From: Synechococcus sp. UW105
GTDB taxonomy: Bacteria > Cyanobacteriota > Cyanobacteriia > PCC-6307 > Cyanobiaceae
Direction: 5' to 3'
DNA: 64,000 nt
Assembly: GCF_900473935.1 (NCBI RefSeq)
Contig: NZ_UCNN01000012.1
Span: forward strand, 41,746-105,745
In this document: positions 53,359 to 63,143 of the stretch, piece after piece
Numbering within the stretch: the first letter of the stretch is position 1
Layout: each line of letters begins with the position of its first letter
The notes under the pieces: generated by a model
What the model was told of the DNA's origin: nothing
Database searches by the model: none
Seen by the model: only the letters and a program-made list of their open reading frames with translations
Position numbers and translations under genes: made by a program

Positions 53359-53577
53359 ATGCCCATGGCCAGTTCAGCCATCACCCCAGAACAGCTCGAG
53401 AGCTTTGATGAGTCCTCTGTGGCTGTCTTGGCACAGCGCCTCGAAGACGATGACTACCCCACCCCCTTCGCTGGGTTGGGGGATTGGCACCTGTTACGGG
53501 CTCTCGCCATTCATCGTCCTGAGCTCACAGCGCCCTATGTGCATTTGATTGATCAGGAACCCTTCGATGAGGACTGA
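53359..53577 (+). CDS. DUF2555-like small cyanobacterial protein (72 aa)
   Basis: Carries the recognisable VAVLAQRLEDDDYPTPFAGL, GDWHLLRALAIHRPELTAPY and VHLIDQEPFDED pattern of the cyanobacterial DUF2555 family. Soluble, acidic. The function is not known to me. Its end overlaps the start of coaBC by 11 bases. ATG at codon 3 is an alternative start. Confidence 0.75.
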   Translation: MPMASSAITPEQLESFDESSVAVLAQRLEDDDYPTPFAGLGDWHLLRALAIHRPELTAPYVHLIDQEPFDED

Positions 53578-54835
53578 TCCCGGCACCCTCTGCGGGCGCA
53601 GGGTGCTTGTTGCTGCTAGTGGAAGCATCGCCGCAGTTAAAACCCCCCTGTTGGTGAGTGCGCTGGTGAAAGCTGGTGCGGAGGTGCGGTGTGTGCTCAC
53701 TCCCAGTGCCGCCCGGTTGGTCAGTGCAGTGGCCCTGTCAAGCCTCAGTCGTCATCGTTGTTATCAAGACGAGGATCAGTGGAATCCAGACCAGCCCAGG
53801 CCTCTGCACGTCAGTTTGGCGGAATGGGCGGAGGTGGTGATCGTTGCTCCGCTCAGTGCCACCACCCTGGCGCGATGGACTCAAGGCCTAGCTGATGGTC
53901 TCTTGGCCAGCCTGCTTTTGGCCTGTGAGCGGCCTGTGGTGGCTGCAGCCGCCATGAACACAGGCATGTGGGATCATCCCGCGGTGCGACGGAACTGGGC
54001 TCTCTTGGGGGAGGATCCGCGGGTTCTCAGCCTTGGCCCCGAGGTCGGGCTGCTGGCCTGCGACCGCATGGGGGATGGTCGTATGGCGGCCCCGGAGTGC
54101 ATTCAGCTTGCAGCGACCAGTGCTCTACAGCGCTGTGATCCCCATGGTGGCGTTCCGCGTGACTGGGCCGGCCGCACCCTGGTGGTGTCATCGGGACCGA
54201 CCGTGGAAGCACTGGATCCTGTCCGGTTGATCACCAACCGCAGCACTGGACGCATGGGGGTGCTGATCGCCCAAGCTGCGCGCTTTCGCGGAGCGGCAGT
54301 ACAGCTTGTGCACGGTCCTCTTCAGGTGCCTGAAGCCTGGCTGGAAGGGCTCGGCTGTTATCCGGTCAGCTCAGCAGAAGCGATGCAAGAGCAGCTTGGT
54401 GCTCTCCAGCCAGACGCTGATGCAGTCGTGATGGCTGCTGCCGTGGCTGATCTGCGTCTGCGAGGCGGGCCTTCCCCTGCCAAGGCTGCCAAGGTTGCGT
54501 TGCAAGCGTCCCTCACCTCCAACCTTGAACCTGTGCCCGATTTGCTGGCGGGGCTGCATGCCAACCGACCAGCAACGCAGCGGCTGCTTGGGTTCGCAGC
54601 CCTTAGCGGTGGGGAGGAGGAGATCATCAGCCGTGCCCACGCGAAGTGCACAGCCAAGGGTTGCGATCTGTTGATGGCGAATCCCATCGACATCCCTGGC
54701 CAGGGATTCGGAGAGGCTCCGAATGGTGGTTGGTTGATCAGCGCCAATGGCGGCGTAGAGGTGGTGCCTGTGATGGACAAGTTCTGCTTGGCCCATCGGT
54801 TGCTGGATCGTTTGCTCTCCTTGCAGGAAGCCTGA
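53567..54835 (+). CDS. coaBC: Bifunctional phosphopantothenoylcysteine decarboxylase/synthase
   Basis: Joins cysteine to 4'-phosphopantothenate and decarboxylates the product in CoA synthesis. 422 aa. The CoaC part begins RRVLVAASGSIAAVKTPLLV, with PLSATTLARWTQGLADGLLA and AAAMNTGMWDHPAVRRN (catalytic region). The CoaB part has VVSSGPTVEALDPVRLITNR and STGRMGVLIAQAA, then VMAAAVADL. ATG 53567 (MRTDPGTLCGRR) starts inside the DUF2555 gene, so the two are coupled. Confidence 0.93.
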   Translation: MRTDPGTLCGRRVLVAASGSIAAVKTPLLVSALVKAGAEVRCVLTPSAARLVSAVALSSLSRHRCYQDEDQWNPDQPRPLHVSLAEWAEVVIVAPLSATTLARWTQGLADGLLASLLLACERPVVAAAAMNTGMWDHPAVRRNWALLGEDPRVLSLGPEVGLLACDRMGDGRMAAPECIQLAATSALQRCDPHGGVPRDWAGRTLVVSSGPTVEALDPVRLITNRSTGRMGVLIAQAARFRGAAVQLVHGPLQVPEAWLEGLGCYPVSSAEAMQEQLGALQPDADAVVMAAAVADLRLRGGPSPAKAAKVALQASLTSNLEPVPDLLAGLHANRPATQRLLGFAALSGGEEEIISRAHAKCTAKGCDLLMANPIDIPGQGFGEAPNGGWLISANGGVEVVPVMDKFCLAHRLLDRLLSLQEA

Positions 54836-54845
54836 TCTCGATCCC

Positions 54846-55259
54846 TCAGGCTGCCATCTCGACTTGGGGTTGGTCGAGCATGGCGATGAAGGTCTTGAGC
54901 TGCAGGCTGGGGATGTAGGGCCATCCGCCTGACCGCTCAATCGCTTGAAGCAGGTTGAACAACTGCTGACGATCTTCCGGCAGGCTGCTGCGGAAGGATC
55001 CATCTTGAATGTCGCGATGCAGGGCTTCGATGCTGCGCAGCATCGTGAGCAGAGCTTGGGGCCGCCCCTGAAGATGGCCGGCCAGTGCATTCAGTTCTGC
55101 CAACAGTGCTTCGAGTCGTTCCTGCTCAGCTGAAGGCAGTGTTTCGATCTCAGGACTGAGGACGGACAACGCGACGGGTTGTTTACAGCTGCGAAAGGGT
55201 ACCCGGAACAAGCGTTTGCCACCTGTAGGATCCGCCTGATCGGTGGATACCGTCATCAT
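54846..55259 (-). CDS. Conserved hypothetical protein (137 aa)
   Basis: From ATG 55259: MMTVSTDQADPTGGKRLFRV, PFRSCKQPVALSVLSPEIET, then a helical stretch (ERLEALLAELNALAGHLQGR) and FIAMLDQPQVEMAA at the end. It looks like a cyanobacterial conserved protein of unknown function. The much longer upstream ORF (to 55949) is antisense to psbO and is not real. Only 21 bases separate its start from psbO, so the two promoters overlap the coding regions. Confidence 0.65.
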   Translation of the reverse strand: MMTVSTDQADPTGGKRLFRVPFRSCKQPVALSVLSPEIETLPSAEQERLEALLAELNALAGHLQGRPQALLTMLRSIEALHRDIQDGSFRSSLPEDRQQLFNLLQAIERSGGWPYIPSLQLKTFIAMLDQPQVEMAA

Positions 55260-55280
55260 TCGGCCATTCGGCTTCCTTTC

Positions 55281-56102
55281 ATGAGCATCCGTCCCCTGCT
55301 GGCCCTGGTGCTGGCTTTCTGTCTCACCGTGGTGACCGCCTGCAGCGGTGGTGCCCAGGCTGTTGACAGTTCCAACATCACTTACGACGACATTCGCAAC
55401 ACCGGCAAAGCGAATGATTGCCCAGTTATTTCTGATTCCGCCCGCGGATCGATCAGCCTCACCCCCGGTGGCTCCTATGAGCTCAAGGGCATCTGCATGC
55501 ATCCCACAAGGGTTTTCGTGAAAGGTGAGCCCGCGAACAAGCGTCAGGAGGCTCAGTTCGTTGAGGGCAAGATCCTCACTCGCTTCACCTCCAGCCTTGA
55601 TGAGGTGTACGGCAACCTCACCGTGAAGAGCGACGGCATCAATTTCAGCGAGCAAGGCGGTATCGACTTTCAGCCGATCACCGTGCTGGTTCCTGGCGGT
55701 GAGGAGTACCCCTTCACCTTCTCCAGTAAGTCGCTTGAAGCCACAGCTGATGGCGCTGCCATCACCACCAGTACTGACTTCGAAGGCACCTACCGCACCC
55801 CCAGCTACCGCACGAGCAACTTCATTGATCCCAAGGGTCGTGCCCTCACCACCGGTGTGGACTATCCCCAGGGTTTGATTGGTTTGGCTGGTGACTACGA
55901 GGAACTGGATAGCGAGAACATCAAGCGCTACATCGATGGCGTGGGTCAAATGACCCTCTCGATCACCAAGGTGGATCCAGAAACCGGCGAATTCGCCGGA
56001 GTGTTCTCTGCCACCCAGCCTTCCGACTCCGACATGGGAGGACGCGAGATTGTCGACGTGAAAATCAGTGGTGATCTTTACGGACGTCTGGAAGAGGGCT
56101 GA
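55281..56102 (+). CDS. psbO: Photosystem II manganese-stabilising protein PsbO
   Basis: Extrinsic 33-kDa-type protein that stabilises the oxygen-evolving Mn4Ca cluster in the lumen. 273 aa. Signal peptide MSIRPLLALVLAFCLTVVTA with a Cys-Ser-Gly site, then the PsbO core: ITYDDIRNTGKANDCP, GSYELKGICMHPTRVFVKGE (disulfide Cys pair), DPKGRALTTGVDYPQG, and VDVKISGDLYGRLE. A strong terminator follows. Confidence 0.95.
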   Translation: MSIRPLLALVLAFCLTVVTACSGGAQAVDSSNITYDDIRNTGKANDCPVISDSARGSISLTPGGSYELKGICMHPTRVFVKGEPANKRQEAQFVEGKILTRFTSSLDEVYGNLTVKSDGINFSEQGGIDFQPITVLVPGGEEYPFTFSSKSLEATADGAAITTSTDFEGTYRTPSYRTSNFIDPKGRALTTGVDYPQGLIGLAGDYEELDSENIKRYIDGVGQMTLSITKVDPETGEFAGVFSATQPSDSDMGGREIVDVKISGDLYGRLEEG

Positions 56103-56131
56103 TCACAAGCCGAACACCTGCCAGATCGTAA

Positions 56132-56157
56132 GGGGGGCCAATGGCCCCCCTTTTTTT
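56132..56157 (+). terminator. Rho-independent terminator after psbO
   Basis: Stem of GGGGGGCC and GGCCCCCC around a short AAT loop, followed by seven T. It lies about 30 bases after the psbO stop and well before sat. Confidence 0.92.
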
Positions 56158-56203
56158 GTGTCGTCTGTGAGAATCCCCCATTGTTTCCCTCCCAAGCTCA
56201 GCC

Positions 56204-57364
56204 ATGACTGCCAGCTCTGCTCCGAACAGCGTGATCGCTCCTTACGGCGGCACCCTGGTGGACCTGATGGTCTCCGATGCGGAACAGGCAGCAGTGAAGG
56301 CTTCAGCCACGAAGACCTTGGAGTGCTCCGATCGCAATGCTTGCGATGTTGAGTTGCTTGTGGTGGGTGGCTTCTCCCCTGAGCGGGGGTTCATGCATCA
56401 GGCCGATTACGACTCCGTTGTGGCGTCTCATCGCACCACGTCGGGATATCTGTTCGGCCTGCCGATCGTGATGGACACCGATTGCGACGATGTTGCGGTC
56501 GGCGATCGGGTGCTGCTCACCTACAAGGGTCAGGATCTGGCGGTGCTCACTGTTGAAGACAAGTGGGAGCCCGACAAGGTGGTGGAAGCCAAGGGTTGCT
56601 ATGGCACCACGTCGATTGAGCACCCCGCCGTTCGCATGATCACGATGGAGCGGAAGCGGTTTTATTTGGGTGGGCTGATCCAGGGTCTTGCACTGCCCAA
56701 GCGAGTCTTCCCCTGTAAGACGCCTGCTGAGGTGCGTGCAGGCTTGCCCAGTGGTGAAGATGTTGTGGCATTCCAGTGCCGTAACCCCATTCACCGTGCC
56801 CACTATGAGCTCTTCACCCGGGCGCTGCATGCCCAAAACGTGAGTGAGAACGCTGTGGTGCTGGTGCATCCCACCTGCGGCCCCACCCAACAAGACGACA
56901 TCCCCGGGGTGGTGCGTTTTCAAACCTATGAACGTTTAGCGGCTGAAGTGGATAACGCGAGCATCCGCTGGGCGTACCTCCCTTATGCGATGCACATGGC
57001 TGGCCCGCGTGAGGCTCTGCAGCACATGATCATCCGCCGCAACTACGGCTGCACCCACTTCATCATCGGCCGCGATATGGCTGGCTGTAAGTCGTCGCTG
57101 AACGGCGATGACTTTTACGGCCCTTATGACGCTCAGAACTTTGCCAAGGAGTGTGCTGTTGAACTGTCGATGGAGACTGTTCCTTCCCTCAATCTTGTGT
57201 TCACGGAAGAAGAGGGCTATGTGACGGCTGAGCATGCAGAGACCCGTGGTCTCCATGTCAAAAAGCTGAGCGGCACCCAATTCCGCAAGATGCTGCGCAG
57301 CGGTGAGGAGATCCCGGAGTGGTTCGCGTTCAAGAGCGTTGTTGATGTGCTCCGCTCCGCCTGA
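56204..57364 (+). CDS. sat: Sulfate adenylyltransferase (ATP sulfurylase)
   Basis: Makes adenosine-5'-phosphosulfate from sulfate and ATP. 386 aa, with VVAFQCRNPIHRAHYELFTR (nucleotide-binding RNP and HxxH motif), VHPTCGPTQQDDIPG, RRNYGCTHFIIGRDMAG and a C-terminal LSGTQFRKMLRSGEEIPEWF. This is the monofunctional Sat of cyanobacteria. It follows psbO after the terminator, so it has its own promoter in the ~45 bases between. Confidence 0.95.
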   Translation: MTASSAPNSVIAPYGGTLVDLMVSDAEQAAVKASATKTLECSDRNACDVELLVVGGFSPERGFMHQADYDSVVASHRTTSGYLFGLPIVMDTDCDDVAVGDRVLLTYKGQDLAVLTVEDKWEPDKVVEAKGCYGTTSIEHPAVRMITMERKRFYLGGLIQGLALPKRVFPCKTPAEVRAGLPSGEDVVAFQCRNPIHRAHYELFTRALHAQNVSENAVVLVHPTCGPTQQDDIPGVVRFQTYERLAAEVDNASIRWAYLPYAMHMAGPREALQHMIIRRNYGCTHFIIGRDMAGCKSSLNGDDFYGPYDAQNFAKECAVELSMETVPSLNLVFTEEEGYVTAEHAETRGLHVKKLSGTQFRKMLRSGEEIPEWFAFKSVVDVLRSA

Positions 57365-57411
57365 TCCCTGAGCATCTCCATTAACATTCCTTCATCAGAG
57401 GCAAGAGAACC

Positions 57412-59259
57412 TTGAACAAGCGTTGGCGCAACGTTGGGCTTTACGTCCTGCTTGTGGTCGTGGTCATAGCGGTGGGAACAGCTTTCCTTGACCGTCCAGA
57501 CCCTGCGACCGCAGCCCGTACCCTCCGTTACAGCGATTTCGTGGAGGCGGTTCAGGAGGATCAGGTCAGTCGGGTGACCATCTCTCCAGACCGCGCCTCA
57601 GCGTTGATCGTGGAGAACGATGGCCGACGCGCCGAGGTGAATCTCGCTCCGGACAAAGATCTGCTCAAGTTGTTGACCGATCACAACGTGGATATCGCGG
57701 TGCAACCCACCCGAGAACAGGGTGCATGGCAGCAGGCTGCTGGCAGTTTGGTGTTCCCCTTGTTGCTGCTTGGTGGATTGTTCTTCCTCTTCCGCCGTGC
57801 CCAGGGCGGAGGCGGTGGCAATCCAGCCATGAACTTCGGCAAGAGCAAGGCTCGTGTCCAAATGGAGCCTTCCACTCAGGTCACGTTTGGAGATGTGGCT
57901 GGTATCGAAGGAGCCAAGCTTGAGCTCACTGAGGTTGTCGACTTCCTCAAGAACCCCGACCGCTTCACCGCTGTTGGCGCAAAGATCCCTAAAGGCTGCC
58001 TTCTGGTCGGTCCTCCCGGTACCGGTAAGACCCTGCTCGCCAAGGCTGTGGCGGGTGAAGCGGGTGTGCCGTTCTTCTCGATCTCCGGCTCGGAGTTTGT
58101 GGAGATGTTCGTCGGTGTTGGCGCCAGTCGTGTTCGTGACCTCTTTGAGCAGGCCAAGAAAAATGCTCCTTGCATCGTCTTTATTGACGAAATCGATGCC
58201 GTTGGACGCCAGCGTGGGGCAGGTTTAGGCGGTGGCAACGACGAACGTGAGCAGACCCTGAACCAATTGCTCACAGAGATGGATGGGTTCGAGGGCAACA
58301 CCGGCATCATCATCATCGCCGCCACCAATCGTCCTGATGTTCTGGATGCTGCTTTGATGCGTCCTGGTCGCTTTGACCGACAGGTCACTGTCGATCGTCC
58401 TGATTACAACGGTCGGCTCCAGATTCTCGGCGTTCATGCCCGCAGCAAGACGCTGTCCAAGGACGTCGACCTCGACAAGGTGGCCAGGCGAACGCCTGGC
58501 TACACCGGGGCTGATTTAGCGAACCTTCTCAACGAAGCGGCGATCCTTGCCGCACGTCGTGGCCTCACGGAGGTGAGCAATGACGAGATCAGTGATGCAA
58601 TTGAGCGCATCATGGTGGGACCCGAAAAGAAAGATCGGGTGATGACGGAACGGCGTAAGCGTCTCGTTGCCTATCACGAGGCAGGCCATGCTCTGGTGGG
58701 AGCTGTGATGCCTGATTACGACGCAGTCCAAAAGATCTCGATCATTCCTCGTGGCAATGCCGGCGGTCTCACCTTCTTTACGCCCAGTGAAGAGCGGATG
58801 GAGTCGGGGTTGTATTCCCGCACCTATCTCCAGAGCCAAATGGCAGTGGCCCTTGGCGGTCGTGTCGCTGAAGAAATTATCTATGGCGAAGACGAGGTCA
58901 CAACCGGAGCGTCCAATGACCTCCAGCAGGTTGCTCAGGTTGCCCGTCAGATGGTGACTCGCTTTGGCATGAGCGACAAATTAGGACCCGTCGCGCTTGG
59001 TCGCGCTCAGGGCGGAATGTTCCTCGGACGCGACATCGCAGCCGAAAGAGATTTCTCTGAAGACACCGCGGCCACGATCGATGCCGAGGTCTCTGAGCTT
59101 GTTGATGCCGCCTACAAGCGCGCAACCAAGGTGCTTCTCGATAATCGGGCAGTGTTGGATGAACTGACAGAGATGCTTGTTGAGCAGGAGACAGTCGATT
59201 CCGAGGAGCTGCAAGAGTTGTTGATTCGCCGCGACGTTCGCGTTGCCGAATACATCTGA
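57412..59259 (+). CDS. ftsH: FtsH AAA+ metalloprotease (thylakoid type)
   Basis: Membrane protease that removes damaged D1 and other proteins. 615 aa: two membrane helices (about residues 8-24 and 108-126), AAA+ domain with Walker A GPPGTGKT (about 201-208), [15 protein letters not shown] (Walker B) and the second-region-of-homology [20 protein letters not shown], then the zinc site HEAGHALVG (about 421-429). The start is TTG 57412; no ATG or GTG gives the same N-terminus. Similar to FtsH2/FtsH8, but the exact paralogue cannot be fixed. Confidence 0.95.
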   Translation: MNKRWRNVGLYVLLVVVVIAVGTAFLDRPDPATAARTLRYSDFVEAVQEDQVSRVTISPDRASALIVENDGRRAEVNLAPDKDLLKLLTDHNVDIAVQPTREQGAWQQAAGSLVFPLLLLGGLFFLFRRAQGGGGGNPAMNFGKSKARVQMEPSTQVTFGDVAGIEGAKLELTEVVDFLKNPDRFTAVGAKIPKGCLLVGPPGTGKTLLAKAVAGEAGVPFFSISGSEFVEMFVGVGASRVRDLFEQAKKNAPCIVFIDEIDAVGRQRGAGLGGGNDEREQTLNQLLTEMDGFEGNTGIIIIAATNRPDVLDAALMRPGRFDRQVTVDRPDYNGRLQILGVHARSKTLSKDVDLDKVARRTPGYTGADLANLLNEAAILAARRGLTEVSNDEISDAIERIMVGPEKKDRVMTERRKRLVAYHEAGHALVGAVMPDYDAVQKISIIPRGNAGGLTFFTPSEERMESGLYSRTYLQSQMAVALGGRVAEEIIYGEDEVTTGASNDLQQVAQVARQMVTRFGMSDKLGPVALGRAQGGMFLGRDIAAERDFSEDTAATIDAEVSELVDAAYKRATKVLLDNRAVLDELTEMLVEQETVDSEELQELLIRRDVRVAEYI

Positions 59260-59920
59260 TCGATCGCGTCCTGATCGGATCAACTGGACTGATCGCCAGC
59301 ACCAGTTGATCCGATCTCTGCGTGAGCAGCCCTTTCTGGTGGTGCTTCGCCCCTCTCCTCTCGATTGGTCAGTGGAGACGTTTGATCAGGCACCTCTGCT
59401 CTGTGTGATCAACCAACTAGTCGAGGCTGGAGTTCACCACATCGAAATCGCCTGGACTCCTCATTGCCGCTGGGGTGAGCTGATCTGCTGGCTGCGAGAC
59501 CGCTATCCAGCCCTGCGGCTAGGAGCTGCATCGGTGACGCGACGGGAAGCGTTGGAGATGGTGATCGACCTAGGCATGGCTTATGCCATGTCTCCTTGTT
59601 TTGATCCATCTCTACTTCGGTTGGCCCGTCGCCATGGCCAGCTTCTGGTCCCCGGGGTGTTTTCGCCGTCGGAGGTGCAGCAGGCCGTCGCTTTCGGATG
59701 TGAGCTCGTGAAGCTTTTCCCTGCAGCCACAGTGGGGATCAACTATCTCCGTCAGTTATCGGCACCGCTTTCGCCGTTGCCTTGCATGATCGCGGCGGGT
59801 GGTCTCACGGCAGCAGATCTGGATCCTTGGCTTGCGGCGGGGTATCACGCCTTGGCCCTTGGTCGCGGTTTGATCGAAGGCGAAAAGCTCGATCAAAGCC
59901 TCCTTTCATGGTTGGGATGA
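59243..59920 (+). CDS. eda: KDPG/KHG aldolase (Eda-like)
   Basis: 225 aa TIM-barrel aldolase. The Schiff-base Lys is in [19 protein letters not shown], the catalytic Glu in [12 protein letters not shown], and the glycine-rich phosphate site in [13 protein letters not shown]. The second substrate-contact Arg seen in many Eda enzymes (after IEIT/IEV) is not obvious. Splits 2-keto-3-deoxy-6-phosphogluconate or 4-hydroxy-2-oxoglutarate. TTG start overlapping ftsH by 17 bases; no later ATG gives a full N-terminus. Confidence 0.8.
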   Translation: MPNTSDRSRPDRINWTDRQHQLIRSLREQPFLVVLRPSPLDWSVETFDQAPLLCVINQLVEAGVHHIEIAWTPHCRWGELICWLRDRYPALRLGAASVTRREALEMVIDLGMAYAMSPCFDPSLLRLARRHGQLLVPGVFSPSEVQQAVAFGCELVKLFPAATVGINYLRQLSAPLSPLPCMIAAGGLTAADLDPWLAAGYHALALGRGLIEGEKLDQSLLSWLG

Positions 59921-59959
59921 GAATCAAGTGCTACAGATGAGATAGATATTCTTTGTTCG

Positions 59960-60661
59960 ATGTCTCAGCTGTCGATCAAGCTGTCCGATAAGGCTGATGC
60001 CTTGATCGCTCAGCTTCAGAAGGAGATCTTCAACCGTCGCCGCAAAAAAGTCACCGCGGCGGGTGTGGTGGAGACCCTCGTTGAAAGTGGTGCCCGCTCC
60101 CAGTCCGACAAGCGTTTCGCTACGTCTTGGACCAATCTGATCAAGGACATTGAAAAAGCGGCGAAGCTCGCCAATGCCCATGGCAGCAAGCCATCGTCGT
60201 TGAGTGATGCTGAATGGGCGATGGTTCTGAACCATCGACAGCGCTCCGCTAGCGATGGTTCAGCCTCCAAGTCGGCACCTCGCAAACGCACGAAAGCCGC
60301 TGCGAAGACCAAGGCCTCAACAGCAACAGCTGCTAAAGCGGTCGCCAAGGTTGCCAAAACCGCTAAGCCTGCGACCAAGGCCAGTGCCAAGACCTCGAAG
60401 TCGGCCAAGCCTGTGACGAAGGCGAGTGCCAAGACCAGCACGAAGACCAGTTCGAAGGCCAGTGCCAAGACCGTGCGTAAATCGGCCTCGACGACCACCA
60501 CATCCGCGACCCGTAAGCCAAGGCCAGCCAAGCGGGCCCGCAAGGCGACCAGTGGCACTGGCACCACGTCGGTCGTCAAGCGCATGGCCAAGGCCGCCGG
60601 TCGCCTCAGCAGTAGCAGTGCTCTTGCGACCAGTGGGATCAGTTCGCCAGCCCGAAGCTGA
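59960..60661 (+). CDS. Histone H1-like basic protein with N-terminal helical domain
   Basis: 233 aa in two parts. Residues 1-95 (MSQLSIKLSDKADALIAQLQ ... AAGVVETLVESGARSQSDKR ... SLSDAEWAMVLNHRQ) look like a small DNA-binding or dimerisation fold. From about residue 100 to the end the protein is Lys/Ala/Ser/Thr/Pro-rich (SKSAPRKRTKAAAKTK, KPATKASAKTSKSAKP, and similar repeats), as in eukaryotic H1 tails and bacterial H1-like proteins. Probably a nucleoid protein. It is convergent with aroC and about 40 bases after eda. Confidence 0.7.
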   Translation: MSQLSIKLSDKADALIAQLQKEIFNRRRKKVTAAGVVETLVESGARSQSDKRFATSWTNLIKDIEKAAKLANAHGSKPSSLSDAEWAMVLNHRQRSASDGSASKSAPRKRTKAAAKTKASTATAAKAVAKVAKTAKPATKASAKTSKSAKPVTKASAKTSTKTSSKASAKTVRKSASTTTTSATRKPRPAKRARKATSGTGTTSVVKRMAKAAGRLSSSSALATSGISSPARS

Positions 60662-60700
60662 TTCGATTGGCGCTGGATTCGTAGTGCAGCCTGAGGCGAC

Positions 60701-61789
60701 TCACCACAGACTGCACTGCCCCTGCTGACGCAGCAGGTGGTCGGCCAGCACCAAGTTGACCATCGCTTCCACCATCGGCACAGCCCTTGGCAGCACGCAA
60801 GGGTCATGCCGACCCTTGGCAGCAAGGGTGGTGGCTTCTCCAGCCGAATTGATGGTCGTCTGTTCCTTGCGGATCGTTGCCGTTGGTTTGAAAGCCACGC
60901 GGATCAGGATTGGTTCGCCGTTGCTAATGCCTCCCTGGATGCCTCCAGAGTTGTTGGTGGCCGTGCGTAGGCGGCCGTCTTCGCTCGGCAGGAAGGCATC
61001 GTTGTGTTCACTACCCCTGAGCAGGGTGCCAGCAAATCCGGATCCGATTTCGAATCCCTTTGTGGCCGGTAGAGACATCACCGCTTTGGCAAGGTCAGCT
61101 TCCAGTTTGTCGAACACCGGCATGCCGAGACCTACGGGGGGATTGCGCACCACACATTCGATCACCCCTCCGCAGGAATCTCCTTCGCGGCCGATCGCTT
61201 CGATCCGTTCGATCATGCGTTCAGCCATCGCTTGATCCGGGCAGCGGACGATATTGGCTTCAACCGCGTCGGGCTCCACACTGGCTGGGTCAATGCTGGC
61301 TTCCAGGTCATGGATGCGTTTGACCCAAGCGATCACCTCGGTGCCCCCGGCCTTGTGCAGAAGCTGGCGGGCGATGGCGCCAGCGGCAACCCTGCCGATC
61401 GTTTCCCTGGCGGATGCACGGCCTCCTCCACTCCTGGCTTGGATGCCATATTTCAATTGATACGTGGCATCGGCGTGTGAGGGGCGGAAGGCTATTTCCA
61501 TCTCCCTGTAATCCTGAGGACGCTGGTCTTTGTTGCGCACCACCATGGCAATCGGCGTTCCAAGGGTCTCGCCGTCGACCAGACCACTGAGGATTTCCAC
61601 CTGATCGGCTTCCTTGCGTGGGGTGGTGATCTTGCTTTGGCCTGGCTTGCGCCGTTCGAGATCTGCCTGGATCGCGTCTAGATCAAGCCTGAGGCGGGGT
61701 GGGCATCCGTCGACGATCACGCCGACACCACCCCCATGAGATTCCCCAAATGTGCTGATCCGGAACAGTGTGCCGAAGCTGCTTCCCAT
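60701..61789 (-). CDS. aroC: Chorismate synthase
   Basis: Last shikimate-pathway enzyme; makes chorismate from EPSP using reduced FMN. 362 aa with the N-terminal [20 protein letters not shown], the active-site region [51 protein letters not shown] and the C-terminal [18 protein letters not shown]. Complete and intact. Convergent with the H1-like gene. Confidence 0.97.
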   Translation of the reverse strand: MGSSFGTLFRISTFGESHGGGVGVIVDGCPPRLRLDLDAIQADLERRKPGQSKITTPRKEADQVEILSGLVDGETLGTPIAMVVRNKDQRPQDYREMEIAFRPSHADATYQLKYGIQARSGGGRASARETIGRVAAGAIARQLLHKAGGTEVIAWVKRIHDLEASIDPASVEPDAVEANIVRCPDQAMAERMIERIEAIGREGDSCGGVIECVVRNPPVGLGMPVFDKLEADLAKAVMSLPATKGFEIGSGFAGTLLRGSEHNDAFLPSEDGRLRTATNNSGGIQGGISNGEPILIRVAFKPTATIRKEQTTINSAGEATTLAAKGRHDPCVLPRAVPMVEAMVNLVLADHLLRQQGQCSLW

Positions 61790-61857
61790 GCCTCTCTCTA
61801 CCTGGATAGAGCTGGATAGAGCGTAATGAGTCGTCTGTCAGGTCTGAGCTGTTGAGG

Positions 61858-62358
61858 TCAGACCAGATCCGTGAGCGCGCCTTCTGGCCATTCTGATTGC
61901 GGGAGTTCGTGCAGCATCGTGAAGTCCTCGAAGGCGAAGCCAGGTCCGACGCAGCAACTCACCAGGGAGTAGGGGCCCTCAGGCCTGGCGGCCTGCCAGT
62001 GGTTTGCTGGGATGACCTGAACTGGCTGCTGCAGTGACAAAATCTGTCGTGATGCTTCTCCTCCTGTCTCCGGCAGGTCCCAAAGGCTGAGCGGTGCCCC
62101 TTGAAGGTGGATCCAGACCTCATCGGCGTGGCGCACCTGATGCCAACGGCTGGTGGAGCCAGCTTTCAGTAGAAACAGGATGGTGGTGAAGCCTGCGCGT
62201 TTAGCTCCATCGGAGCGGGTGACGGTTTGGGAGCTGCGATGGATCTCTCTGTACCAACCCCCTTCGGGGTGGGGCTGCATCTTCCACTCCTCGATCAAGC
62301 CTTCGACCACTGCATTGGCACTGTGTTCGCTCGTGGGGCCTGCTTGGTGGTCTGTCAT
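61858..62358 (-). CDS. DUF985 cupin protein
   Basis: 166-aa cupin-fold protein: HPEGGWYREIHRSSQTV near the start, ILFLLKAGSTSRWHQVRHAD, EVWIHLQGAPLSLWDLPETG, and LVSCCVGPGFAFEDFTML at the end. These motifs are those of the DUF985 cupins. Metal-binding His residues in the RWHQVRHADE segment suggest an enzyme, but the substrate is unknown. Confidence 0.85.
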   Translation of the reverse strand: MTDHQAGPTSEHSANAVVEGLIEEWKMQPHPEGGWYREIHRSSQTVTRSDGAKRAGFTTILFLLKAGSTSRWHQVRHADEVWIHLQGAPLSLWDLPETGGEASRQILSLQQPVQVIPANHWQAARPEGPYSLVSCCVGPGFAFEDFTMLHELPQSEWPEGALTDLV

Positions 62359-62653
62359 TGTCTCCCCGCTTTCACTACTTGTAGCCCGTCTGCCCAGCGC
62401 GTGAAGGCGTTTCGCTTTGGTACCGAGTTGTGGGTCCGGATGCCCCGGTTTGCTGGTGCACCTGCCGATGCAGCGGTGAGGCTGAGCACAGCCCCTTTGG
62501 AGGTGGTGGAAGCATCGCCTTCAGTTCTGTCAGGTCGTGCCCTCTGTTTCTGGAAGCGGTGCTGTACTCAGAATCCTTGCTGCCGTTACCAGCTCATGCA
62601 GAGGGCCTAAGAATTGGATGGCCTCCGCTTGGGGCTCTCTTCTATGGGGGCTG
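62359..62653. other. Gap of about 295 bp
   Basis: One plus-strand ORF (GTG 62401 to 62610, 69 codons, rich in Arg/Cys at the end) is open but has no recognisable pattern. No supported gene; it carries the promoter side of the DUF985 gene. Confidence 0.4.
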
Positions 62654-63049
62654 TTAGGGAATCGGCGTGTTGGTAACACTGCGAATCGTCTGACCATCCG
62701 CAGACACCGTCACGGTTGTGGTCACCGTGGGAGTGACGGGATTGCGCTGTTGCCAGCCTGGTGGCCCACCGCGGAAGCTGAAGGTGTAGCCGTCTGGTGT
62801 TTGACGCACCAAACACTCGGGCGCGCCAGTGCTGTACATGCAGCGATCGGCTCTGTAGCCGGACACTCCACCATTGAGGGTTTCGGCACGCATGCGCGCC
62901 AGATTGGCGGCTTTGGTCTGGGAGAGCGGCAGCGCACCGGGCTCGCCGTTGCTTGGTAATGCGGCGGAGAGTGTTGCGCCAAGGAGCACCAGGCTCGCCA
63001 GACGGGCCGCTTTGGCAGGTTTGAGGATGGTTCGGAGAAAGGGAGTCAT
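62654..63049 (-). CDS. Secreted hypothetical protein (131 aa)
   Basis: From ATG 63049: MTPFLRTILKPAKAARLASL, with a signal peptide (LASLVLLGATLSAALPS), then a mature domain with NGGVSGYRADRCMYSTGAPE, CLVRQTPDGYTFSFRGGPPG, and a Thr/Val-rich C-terminus. Probably periplasmic. Two cysteines may form a disulfide. Family unknown. Confidence 0.65.
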   Translation of the reverse strand: MTPFLRTILKPAKAARLASLVLLGATLSAALPSNGEPGALPLSQTKAANLARMRAETLNGGVSGYRADRCMYSTGAPECLVRQTPDGYTFSFRGGPPGWQQRNPVTPTVTTTVTVSADGQTIRSVTNTPIP

Positions 63050-63143
63050 CGCTCCGATCTTGGCGTTGGCAGCTTGCACAGATAGGTCTGGATGGGCCTT
63101 GAGGTCTGACCGGATGTGACTGCAGCAAGGGCGGAGTGCTCTT

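Noticed and set aside
52901..53548. Plus-strand ORF of 215 codons crossing tRNA-Ala
   Set aside because: It reads through the complement of the tRNA (giving a DSNPWPLRCDHSALPAELIP stretch), a known artefact, and overlaps DUF2555.
55260..55949. Upstream extension of the 137-aa minus-strand gene
   Set aside because: Entirely antisense to psbO, which is certain.
60701..60800. Hairpin-like CTGCTGACGCAGCAG near the end of aroC
   Set aside because: Inside coding sequence and short; no T-run.
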